A DNA stretch of 64,000 nucleotides from Dysidea avara. Lineage: Eukaryota > Porifera > Demospongiae > Dictyoceratida > Dysideidae. The notes beneath the pieces are model-generated. The model searched no databases. It had not been told where the DNA came from and worked only from the letters and a program-made list of their open reading frames with translations. The stretch covers positions 26,845,977 to 26,909,976 of the forward strand of contig NC_089275.1 in NCBI RefSeq assembly GCF_963678975.1, read 5' to 3'. The translations under genes were made by a program, and so were the position numbers. Positions 27,401-39,400 of this stretch are shown piece by piece. Numbering within the stretch: position 1 is the first letter of the stretch; each line of letters begins with the position of its first letter.

Positions 27401-30400
27401 CACAGGAGTCAATTGTGAAACTAACATAGATGATTGTGATCCAAATCCTTGTATGAATGGCGGTAGTTGTACTGATGGTGTCGATTCTTTCACCTGTACT
27501 TGCGTTGATGGCTACACAGGCGACAATTGTGAAACTAACATAGATGATTGTGATCCTAATCCTTGTATAAATGGAGGTAGTTGTACAGATGGTGTAGATT
27601 CTTTCACCTGTGCTTGCGCTGATGGCTACACTGGTGACAATTGTGAAACTAACATAGATGATTGTGATCCCAATCCTTGTATGAATGGAGGTGGTTGTAC
27701 AGATGGTGTCGATTCTTTCACCTGTACTTGTGCTGATGGCTACACAGGAGACAATTGTGAAACTAACATAGATGACTGTGATCCTAAACCTTGTATGAAT
27801 GGAGGTAGTTGTACAGATGGGGTCAATTCTTTCACCTGTACATGCGCTGATGGCTACACTGGTGACAATTGTGAAACTAACATAGATGATTGTGATCCTA
27901 ATCCTTGTATGAATGGAGGTAGTTGTACTGATGGTGTCGATTCTTTCACCTGTACATGCGCTGATGGCTACACAGGTGACAATTGTGAAACTAACATAGA
28001 TGACTGTGATCCAAATCCCTGTATGAATGAAGGTAGTTGTACAGATGGTGTCGATTCTTTCACCTGTACTTGTGCTGATGGCTACACAGGAGACAATTGT
28101 GAAACTAACATAGATGACTGTGATCCTAATCCTTGTATGAATGGAGGTAGTTGTACAGATGGTGTCAATTCTTTCACCTGTACATGCGCTGATGGCTACA
28201 CAGGTGATAATTGTGAAACTAACATAGATGATTGTGATCCCAATCCTTGTATGAATGGAGGTGGTTGTACAGATCGTCTCAATTCTTTCACTTGTACTTG
28301 TGCTGATGGCTACACAGGAGTCAATTGTGAAACTAACATAGATGATTGTGATCCTAATCCTTGTATGAATGGAGGTAGTTGTACAGATGGTATTGATTCT
28401 TTCACCTGTACTTGTGCTGATGGCTACACAGGTGACAATTGTGAAACTAACATAGATGATTGTGATCCCAATCCTTGTATGAATGGAGGTAGTTGTACAG
28501 ATGGTGTCGATTCTTTCACCTGTACTTGCGCTGATGGCTACACTGGTGACAATTGTGAAACTAACATAGATGATTGTGATCCCAATCCTTGTATGAATGG
28601 AGGTAGTTGTACAGATGGTGTCAATTCCTTCACCTGTACATGCGCTGATGGCTACACAGGTGACAATTGTGAAACTAACATAAATGATTGTGATCCCAAT
28701 CCTTGTATGAATGAAGGTAGTTGTACAGATGGTGTCAATTCTTTCACTTGTACTTGCGTTGATGGCTACACAGGTGACAATTGTGAAACTAACATAGATG
28801 ATTGTGATCCAAATCCTTGTATGAATGGAGGTAGTTGTACAGATGGTGTCAATTCTTTCACCTGTACTTGTGCTGATGGCTACACAGGAGACAATTGTGA
28901 AACTAACATAGATGATTGTGATCCAAATCCTTGTATGAATGAAGGTAGTTGTACAGATGGTGTCGATTCTTTCACCTGTACTTGCGCTGATGGCTACACT
29001 GGTGACAATTGTGAAACTAACATAGATGATTGTGATCCCAATCCTTGTATGAATGGAGGTAGTTGTACAGATGGTGTCAATTCTTTCACCTGTACTTGCA
29101 CTGATGGCTACACTGGTGACAATTGTGAAACTAACATAGATGATTGTGATCCTAATCCTTGTATAAATGGAGGTAGTTGTACAGATGGTGTCGATTCTTT
29201 CACCTGTACTTGCGCTGATGGCTACACAGGTGTCAATTGTGAAACTAACATAGATGATTGTGATCCCAATCCTTGTATGAATGGAGGTAGTTGTACAGAT
29301 GGTGTCAATTCTTTCACCTGTACTTGTGTTGATGGCTACACAGGAGACAATTGTGAAACTAACATAGATGATTGTGATCCCAATCCTTGTATGAATGGAG
29401 GTAGTTGTACAGATGGTGTCGATTCTTTCACCTGTACTTGCGCTGATGGCTACACTGGTGACAATTGTGAAACTAACATAGATGATTGTGATCCCAATCC
29501 TTGTATGAATGGAGGTAGTTGTACAGATGGTGTCAATTCTTTCACCTGTACTTGTGTTGATGGCTACACAGGAGACAATTGTGAAACTAACATAGATGAT
29601 TGTGATCCCAATCCTTGTATGAATGGAGGTAGTTGTACAGATGGTGTCGATTCTTTCACCTGTACTTGCGCTGATGGCTACACTGGTGACAATTGTGAAA
29701 CTAACATAGATGATTGTGATCCTAATCCTTGTATGAATGGAGGTAGTTGTACAGATGGTGTTGATTCTTTCACCTGTACATGCGTTGATGGCTACACAGG
29801 AGACAATTGTGAAACTAACATAGATGATTGTGATCCCAATCCTTGTATGAATGGAGGTAGTTGTACTGATGGTGTCAATTCTTTCACCTGTACTTGCACT
29901 GATGGCTACACTGGTGACAATTGTGAAACTAACATAGATGATTGTGATCCAAATCCTTGTATGAATGGAGGTAGTTGTACAGATGGTGTCAATTATTTCA
30001 CTTGTACTTGTGTTGATGGCTACACAGGAGACAATTGTGAAACTAACATAAATGATTGTGATCCCAATCCTTGTATGAATGAAGGTAGTTGTACAGATGG
30101 TGTCGATTCTTTCACCTGTACATGCGCTGATGGCTACACAGGTGACAATTGTGAAACTAACATAGATGATTGTGATCCAAATCCTTGTATGAATGGAGGT
30201 AGTTGTACAGATGGTGTCAATTCTTTCACCTGTACTTGCACTGATGGCTACACTGGTGACAATTGTGAAACTAACATAGATGATTGTGATCCCAATCCTT
30301 GTATGAATGGAGGTGGTTGTACAGATAGTGTCAATTCTTTCACTTGTACTTGTGTTGATGGCTACACAGGAGACAATTGTGAAACTAACATAGATGATTG

Positions 30401-33400
30401 TGATCCTAATCCTTGTATGAATGGAGGTAGTTGTACAGATGGTGTCGATTCTTTCACCTGTACTTGCGCTGATGGCTACACTGGTGACAATTGTGAAACT
30501 AACATAGATGATTGTGATCCTAATCCTTGTATGAATGGAGGTAGTTGTACAGATGGTGTCGATTCTTTCACCTGTACATGCGTTGATGGCTACACAGGAG
30601 ACAGTTGTGAAACTAACATAGATGACTGTGATCCCAATCCTTGTATGAATGGAGGTAGTTGTACAGATGGTGTCAATTCTTTCACCTGTACTTGTGCTGA
30701 TGGCTACACAGGAGACAATTGTGAAACTAACATAGATGATTGTGATCCCAATCCTTGTATGCATGAAGGTAGTTGTACAGATGGTGTCGACTCTTTCACT
30801 TGTACTTGCGTTGATGGCTACACAGGAGACAATTGTGAAACTAACATAGATGATTGTGATCCCAATCCTTGTATGAATGAAGGTAGTTGTACAGATGGTG
30901 TCGACTCTTTCACTTGTACTTGCGTTGATGGCTACACAGGAGACAATTGTGAAACTAACATAGATGATTGTGATCCTAATCCTTGTATGAATGGAGGTAG
31001 TTGTACAGATTGTGTCGATTCTTTCACCTGTACTTGTGTTGATGGCTACACAGGCAGCACTTGCAAAATTAATATAGATGATTGTGATCCTAATCCTTGC
31101 ATGAATGGAGGGAATTGTACAGACTGTGTCAATGCTTTCACATGTAGCTGTGAGGATGGCTACACTGGTGACACTTGTGAAACTAACATAGATGATTGTG
31201 ATCCTAATCCTTGTATGAATGGAGGTAGTTGTACAGATGGTATTGATTCTTTCACCTGCATTTGTGTCGATGGCTACACTGGTGACTTTTGTGAAACTAA
31301 CATAGATGATTGTGATCCTAATCCTTGTATGAATCAAGGTAACTGTACAGATGGTGGCGATTCTTTCATTTGTACTTGTGCTGATGGCTACACTGGTAAT
31401 ACTTGTGAAACTAACATAGATGATTGTGATCTTAATCCTTGTATGAATGGAGGTACTTGTACAGATTATATCGATTCTTTCACCTGTACTTGTGTTGATG
31501 GCTACAAAGGCATCATTTGTGAAACTAAAATAGATAATTGTTATCCAAATCTTTGCATGAATGGGGGTACTTGTACAGACAGTATTGATACTTTTACCTG
31601 TACTTGTGCGGATGGCTACACCGGTGATACTTGTGAAACTAACATAGATGACTGTGATCCTAATCCTTGTATGAATGAAGGTAGTTGTACAGATGGCGTC
31701 AATTCTTTCACCTGCACTTGCATTGATGGCTACACTGGTGACAATTGTGAAACTAACATAGATGATTGTGATCCTAATCCTTGCTTGAATGGAGGTAAAT
31801 GTAAAGATGGTATCAGTTCTTTCACATGTAACTGTGCCGACTTTTTTACTGGAAAGCAATGTGAAAATGGTAAGTTTTATGGATTAATTTTGCATTCATA
31901 ATCATTGGTTTGTATAGTTTTATAGTAGTAACATAATAATGCTCCACTAATGTTGTTGTTGTTACTACAAAGTTAATTATCAATACTTTGTAATTACAAT
32001 AATTGGTATATTAAATCTTGTGTATCTGTATAATATCATTAAGGATCATAACGATTTGGGCTTTTCTAACCTTAAATATTACCCTAAAACCAACCTCATT
32101 TTTGTTTTGTGACAGCTTGGCGGCATTTCTGTAACAACTTTAAACAGGCTGTAGGATCAGGTGTCCTACAGACCTTCAGCACTTGTGCTGTAAAGCCTTA
32201 ATAAATAAATTTAAAAAAAAAATTGCTGAGATGTAACTGAGATCATAAAGGTTTTTGAAGTCCTTCCAACCACTGCATATTTTTAAAATTTAATTGAATT
32301 TCCTATTAACTGATTGTCTCATATCTCCAGAATGTCACAATGGATAAGGCCACAGGTTTGATTACTTCACTTTTCAACATTATTTCTTCCCGAGATGTGC
32401 CTTTTTGCCTACCACAACAGCTACAGTGCATGCACCATGGATATACCTTTGTGTCTCACTGTGTTGATTCATGATAGTGCACTATCGTTTCCCTGTGGTT
32501 GTGTTGACTAGTTATAACACTAAAAATGCCTGTATTTTCTGTAGCAAAGTGGATTGATTGCATAGTTCTTGTACTGTACTTCATTTGTAATGCTGTGTAA
32601 CAGGCAGAACATAGCTGAAAATGATGCATAATAGCCACTTCATTTTTCAGTAATTGGTTGTTGGGAAATATGTTCAGACTTGAAAATAATTTTATGCACA
32701 ATTTTTCTTTGTTTTCATGTGGGTTCAGTAGTCATAATTATGTTATGAAAACGTAACAAACAAGCTGAAGGAAAAATTAGGAACTTAAAGTTGGATTAGG
32801 GATCAAAGTAAAAAAAAGTAGTGAAACAAAGGAGTAACTAAAAGTACAGTGAAACAAGAGAGGTTGTCTACACCTGCAGATATACTAATGGACATTTAAT
32901 CCCTAATTCAGCCATGGTTATAGTCATAGACTGAGGTACAGTAAATCTAATCAAAAACAGCCAAGCTGTAAAAAAGGTGCGGCCCCTAAAATGGCCAAGG
33001 TGAAAAAAGATGTGAAATCCAAGGTGGCGGCCAAGAAATGGCTGTGATGGTAGGTTAATGGTAAAAATTTTAATAGCGGCAATTCAGGTGAATTTGGTGC
33101 TGCTTGGTCTTGGCACAAAATTCACCTGAATTGTCGTTATTAAAATTTTTACCATTAACCTACCATCACAGCCATTTCTTGGCCGCCACCTTGGATTTCA
33201 CATCTTTTTTCACCTTGGCCATTTTAGGGGCCGCACCTTTTTTTACAGCTTGGCTGTTTTTGATTAGATATCACTTCTTTTTGTATTTGTATACCCCAAA
33301 GTTGGCCATAGGCTGGCTTTGGGGCTATTTTAACCTATCCTATTTCTTTACCACAGGAAGAATAAAAAGACAGAGCAGATTTTTAATACTTTAACTGTTT

Positions 33401-36400
33401 TTGATTTTATCAGTAATTATATAAATATATTTATTACATGTCTATTATTCCCTACTTGATAACTTGTTCACAGCTGATCTTTCTACTAAGGGACTTGAGA
33501 TGTAGCTAAACTCTCTACAGGTTGATTTGTTTGTAGCTGCACTCTCTACAGGGTGATTTGTTTGCATCTGAACTCTCTACAGGGTGATTTGTTTGTAGAA
33601 GAACTCTCTACAGGATAGTTTCTTTGTCACTGAACTCTCTACAAGGTGACTTGTTCTAGCTGGCTCTCTACAAGATGACTTCCTCTAGCTGATTTCTCTA
33701 CAAGGTGACTTGTATCTAGCTGAACTATCTATAGGATGATCTGTTTGTAACTGAAATCTCTACAGGATGACTTGTTTCTAGCTGATCTCTCTATAGGGTA
33801 ACTTATTTCTAGCTGAACTCTCTACAGAGTGGGTTTTTTGTAGCTGAACTCTCTACAAGATCACTTCTTCTAGCTGATCTCTCTATAGGGTGACCTGATC
33901 TCTCTATAGGGTGACTTTTATCTAGCTGAACACTCTACAGGGTGATTTGTTTGTAGCTGAACTCTCTACAGGGTAATTTATTTGCAGCTGAACTCTATGC
34001 AGGATGATTTGTTTGTAGCTGAACTCTCTACAGGATGGTATCTTTGTAGCTGAACTCTCTACAAGGTGACTTGCTTCTAGCTGATCTCTCTACAGGGTGA
34101 ATTGTATAGCTGAACTTTCTACAGGGTGATCTGTTCATAGCTGAACTCTCTGGGTGATTTGTTTGTAGCTGAACTCTCTACAGGATGACTTGTTTCTACA
34201 TATAGCTGATCTCTGTATAGGGTAACTAGTTTCTAGTTGAACTCTCTACAGAGTGGGTTCTTTGTTGCTGAACTCTCTACAAGGTGACTTCTTCTAGCTG
34301 ACCTCTCTATAGGGTAACCTGATGTCTCTGCAGGGTGACTGTTATCTTGCTGAACTCTCTACAGGGTGATTTGTTTGTATCAAAACTATCTATAGGGTGA
34401 TTTTTTTATACCTGAACTTTCAACAGGTTGATTTATTTGTAGCTGAACTCTCTACAGGGTGATTTGATCTCTCTACAGGGGGTGATTTGTTTATAACTGA
34501 TATCTCTACGGGTAGATTTGTTTGTAAGTGAACTCTCTACAAGGTGATTTGTTTGTAGCTGATTTCTCTACAGGGTAATTTGTTTGTAGCTTAACTCTCT
34601 ACAAGGTGATTTGAACTCTCTACAGGATGATGTGTTTCTAGCTGATCTCTCTACAGGGTGATTTTTTTTTTGTAGCTGAACTCTCTACAGGGTGATTTAG
34701 GTTTTAGCTGCTCTCTCTACAGTGGGTGATTTGTTTGTAACTGAAATCTCTACAGGTTGATTTGTTTGTAGCTGAAGTCTCTACAAGGTGTTTTGTTTGT
34801 AGTCGATCTCTCTACAGGCTGATGTGTTTGTAGCTGAACTCTCTACAGGGTGATTTGTTTGTAGCTGATCTCTCTACAGGGTGATTGTTTGTAGCTGATC
34901 TCTCTACAGGGTGATTTGTTTGTAGCTGAACTCTTTACAGGGTGATTTGTTTGTAGCTGAACTCTCTACAGGGTGATTTATTTGTAGCTGATCTCTCTAC
35001 AGGGTGATTTGTTTGTAGCTGAACTCTCTACAGGTTGATTTGTTTGTAGCTGAACTCTTTACAGGGTGATTTGTTTTGTAGCTGAACTCTCTACAGTGTG
35101 ATTTGTTTGTAGCTGATCTCTCTACAGGATGATTGTTTGTAGCTGATCTTTCTACAGGGGGGGTGATTTGGTTGTAGCTGATCTCTCTACAATGGGTAAT
35201 TTGTTTGTAACTGAACTCTCTACAGGGTGATTTGTTTGTAGTTGATCTCTCTACAGGGTGATTGTTTGTAGCTGATCTCTCTACAGGGTGATTTGGTTGT
35301 AGCTGATCTCTCTACAGTGGGTGATTTGTTTGTAACTGAAATCTCTACAGGTTGATTTGTTTGTAGCTGAAATCTCTTGTTTCAAACTGATTTCACTGTA
35401 GCAGGGGCGTAGGGAGGGGGGGTTCCGGGGGATTCAGGAACCCCCCTTGTAAAATTTAGACTTCTGCAAGCAGGATCCTAACACACTATTTAGTGTGGCA
35501 GGACAAAATGAGTGAGTAATATAGCACAGCACAACAATTGATAAAGCTTGCATTCATCTCTCAGGGAAGGATTTACAGAGGTAACATGAGCCCTAGACCT
35601 CTTCAAAACTTGTCAAAAAGATCGATATACTCTAATAGAGCAGTCAGGTATATACTCTAATAGAGCAGTCAGGTATACTCTAATAGAACATGCATGTAAA
35701 TATATCCATGTCCATATGAAGTTTTTCAGACATTCTAACATCAAATGCAAACTTAGCATGACCTTATATTGCTTTAGCTTTGGTGTGCAGTGTTTAAAGA
35801 TATAGAGCTCCAGTAATTTATCACTTGTGTTATGCAAAATGAATTCGTGCTATGCATATTTGTATAGTTATATTGTTTTGATTGTAAGTCATTCCATTTG
35901 TATCAGTGGATTCATGGCTCTTATACCACAGTGAGATAACTATCACTTACAGATCACTATGTGTCTCTATATATGTATTATGCTGTCTGTTTCCACTAGG
36001 TGGCTTTATCTAGCACTACTTTCATCGCGGGGCACTTATATGCATCATAATTAATGTACTTTTTACATATAATATAGCAATTTGCTGAGTTTTGATTCAT
36101 TAAAATATTGAAAGTATCTCAGCGGCTGGGGGCTGTGTCCCCAGACCCCTGCTTCTGGTTACTCAATACTGCTGGAACCCACCTTCAAAAAATCCTGGCT
36201 ACGCCCCTGCTGTAGGGTAACTTGTTTGTAGCTGAACTCTCTACAGGATGGTATCTTTGTAGCTGAACTCTCTACAGAGTGATTTTTTTTGTAGCTGAAC
36301 TCTATATAGGGTGATTTGTATGCACCTGAACTTTCTACAGGGTGATTTGTTTTTAGCTGAACACTCTGCAGGGTGATTTGTTTGTAGTTGATCTCTCTAC

Positions 36401-39400
36401 AGGGTTTCTTTGCAGCTGAGATCTCTACAGGGCAACTTCTTCTAACTGAGCTCTCTCTTGTTTCTAGCTGTTCTCTCTACATAGTACCTTGTTTGTATAG
36501 CTGAACTCTTTACAGGTGGTTTTTTGGTTGCTGAATTCTCTTGTTTGTAACAAAATTCTCTACAGAGTGACTTGTATGATGCTGAACTCTCTACAGAGTG
36601 ACTTACTTGTAACTGAACATTGTATAAACTATAAAGTGACTTGTCTGTAGCTGAAATCTCTACAGGGTTACTTGTTTGCAGCTGGTCTCTATAGGTTAAC
36701 TTGTTTGTATAGATGAACTCTCTACAGGGTAGTTTCTTTGTAGCTGAACTCTCTCCACAGTGACTTGTTTGTAGCTGAACTCTCTAGAGAGTAGTGTAGC
36801 CAAACTCTCCACAGGGTGCATGACTTGTGTATAGCTGAACTCTCTTCAGTGTGACTTGTAATGTTCTGATTCTTCTGAATCACTACAGCAATATATCTGT
36901 AGCTGAACTCTCTATAGGGTGACTTGCTTCTTGCTGAACTGTCTATAAGATTAACTGTTTGCAGTTGAACTCCCTACAGAATAACTTGCAATGTAATAGA
37001 ATTCTATAATGGAGTAAATAAATTAGCTGAATGCTCTATTAGGGTGACTGTTCTATTAGAGTATCTCGATCTCGCATATGTTACGCGTAGTTGGCTTTGG
37101 AATCATAACTCAGTGGTTTGTAATCCGATTCTTCTGTACTACTGCAAGGACTTTCTATGATGATTATTCCAGCTACACACTGATTTTCAGCTCACTGCTC
37201 TAAGCGGTTTGCCAAGTAGGCGTGAAAACTAATAGTTTTTTTATTCATAAAAATCGATCGCGTAATTGTGATACAGGTCGGGTTTTGTGTCATATCTCGA
37301 TGGCCTTTAACTGGATTCCTTTCAAACCACAAAAAGGCACTCCTACGATAGTTACTCCATCTACATAGCAATTTTCAGCTCATTCCTTCAAGCGGTTTAC
37401 CCTGTGGGCTTGACAGACCTTCGACCTTATTTTACGCAATTAATCGGTCATAACTCGGTGAATGTTCATCAGATTCCTACCAAACTTGGTATTGAGATTC
37501 GCCTTAATGAGCCCTTTAAGTGTGCCAAATTTCAGCCCGATTGGAGCACGAATTCGTGTTTTATGGTGGATTTTGCAAAGTGTGCGAAAAGAAGTAGAAG
37601 AAGAAAAAAACGAAGAAAAAAAACCCAAACTTTGGCCGCTCGTATCTCGGAAATGGCTAGAGCGATTTTCTTCAAATTTGGAATGTGGACTTCTCTACCT
37701 AGCCGGCATTTCTGTAGCAACTTTGGTTTCAATCGGATTAGGAATCACGGAGCTACAAAGGTGTGAAAATCGCGTTTACTTTCTTCCTGTAAATATACTC
37801 ACGGTGTGGCGCGCCGGCTTCTTGGGCCGCACGACATACTACCGTGTGTCTTGATGTTCATTAGTACAGTATATCTGCAGGTATAGACAACCTCTATTTT
37901 TCACTACTTTTAGTTATTCCCCTGTTTCACTACTTTTTCCTTTGATCTCTAATCTTCCTTCTACTTGTAATATTAGCTAAATCAGTTGTAAAAAAAGTGT
38001 GTTGCCTCAAAAAGGTAGGGTGAAAAAGTTGTGAAATCAAAGGTAGTGACCAAGCAACGGCTGCAATGATTTCAATATAATATTATACTGATGCAAATGA
38101 ATGAATAATACCTAATAGTTACTGATGTAAGTGAGTGCACTAGAGTGTGGCTGCTGAATGATACATAGGATTACATATGTGAATTCTCTACAAAGAAACT
38201 TGTATTGAAGTTGACTTGTCTACAGCGAGATTTGTAATGTAGCTCTCTTTACAGGGTGACTTATAATGTAGCTGAACTCTCTAAAGTTTGTAATGTAGCT
38301 GAGCTTTCTACAGGCACATAGCTAGCTGAACTTGAGCTGTCTGCAGGGTGACTTATAACTTGGCAAAACTCTCTAGAGGTTGACTGGTAACATGGCTAAA
38401 CTTTCTACAAGGTGATTGTGATTTAGCCAAACTTCTTAAAAGGTGACTGGTAATGTAGCTGAACTTTCTACGGGGTGACTTGTAACTTGTAATTAGCTGA
38501 ACTCTCTACTTTACTAGGCTTTTGATAAACTACATAGTGAATACAATATTGATGGCCAAATTGTTAATTAAAGTGCTATATGTGTCATCGTGCCAGGTGT
38601 CTATTTTATATCAACAAAATAAAGCAGAAAGTGAGCTCATATAAAGTACTTATTACTAGCCATAAAACAATGTTAATGACCAAAGCACCACGTCAGCGCT
38701 ATACGTATGTGCCAAGTATCTATTGTTAATCAAAACAACAATGTAAACTAACTTGTGGCCTTCTTTATTTAATAAATTTCTTCTTTTCCAAATCTACAAG
38801 TTAACTCTGGCTCACCTTTATAAAACTAAAATCCAAAATCTATCCTGTGAAGTGTCACTATATTTAGCAGAGGAGATATTGAATACAGATTCATCAAAGA
38901 AATATGGTGATTTATGAGAATTCCTGTACATTGAATGCATTAACGAGAAATGGAGGAAGTATTATCAAAACTAATAACTGGCTGGTTGACTGTGTTTTGT
39001 GGTTCTACTACTGTAATAATAAAATGGTTTTAAATAGAGCAGTAGTGACTTTAACTATATACAGTACATCTCATGTTTCAATGTTATGTATGTTGATTTT
39101 GAATTTACAAAGGATTAAATATGTGTGTCTCGTAACCCGTGCAAAGTCCCAATATTAGGTTATTTACCATATTGTGCTCTACTGTGTCCTTCTCTCCTCT
39201 GCTAAATGCCACACATAGATATTAGGATAGGTACACTATATTATATATACCTAAAATGTGATGGTCTGAAACTTTTCATCCTTTTAGAATAGTATGGATT
39301 TTAATTTTCATCTCATAACTGAAGCATCTTCACCACGATACTTGCAGGACTTGTCTGTTAACGTTAAAAATGTGGTCATGATGCACATTAGTTACTGCCA

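Noticed and set aside
21900..31859. A 3,319-codon open frame on the minus strand across the EGF exon
   Set aside because: It exists because the 114-bp repeat has no indels and its reverse frame lacks stops, so it stays open in every copy. Its translation is a monotonous I/T/S-rich repeat without domain character, while the plus strand has clear EGF modules and splice sites.
37404..37854. Overlapping open frames of 120-130 codons
   Set aside because: They lie in the body of a repeat also found at about 19960-20215, overlap each other in different frames and on both strands, and have no recognisable domain.
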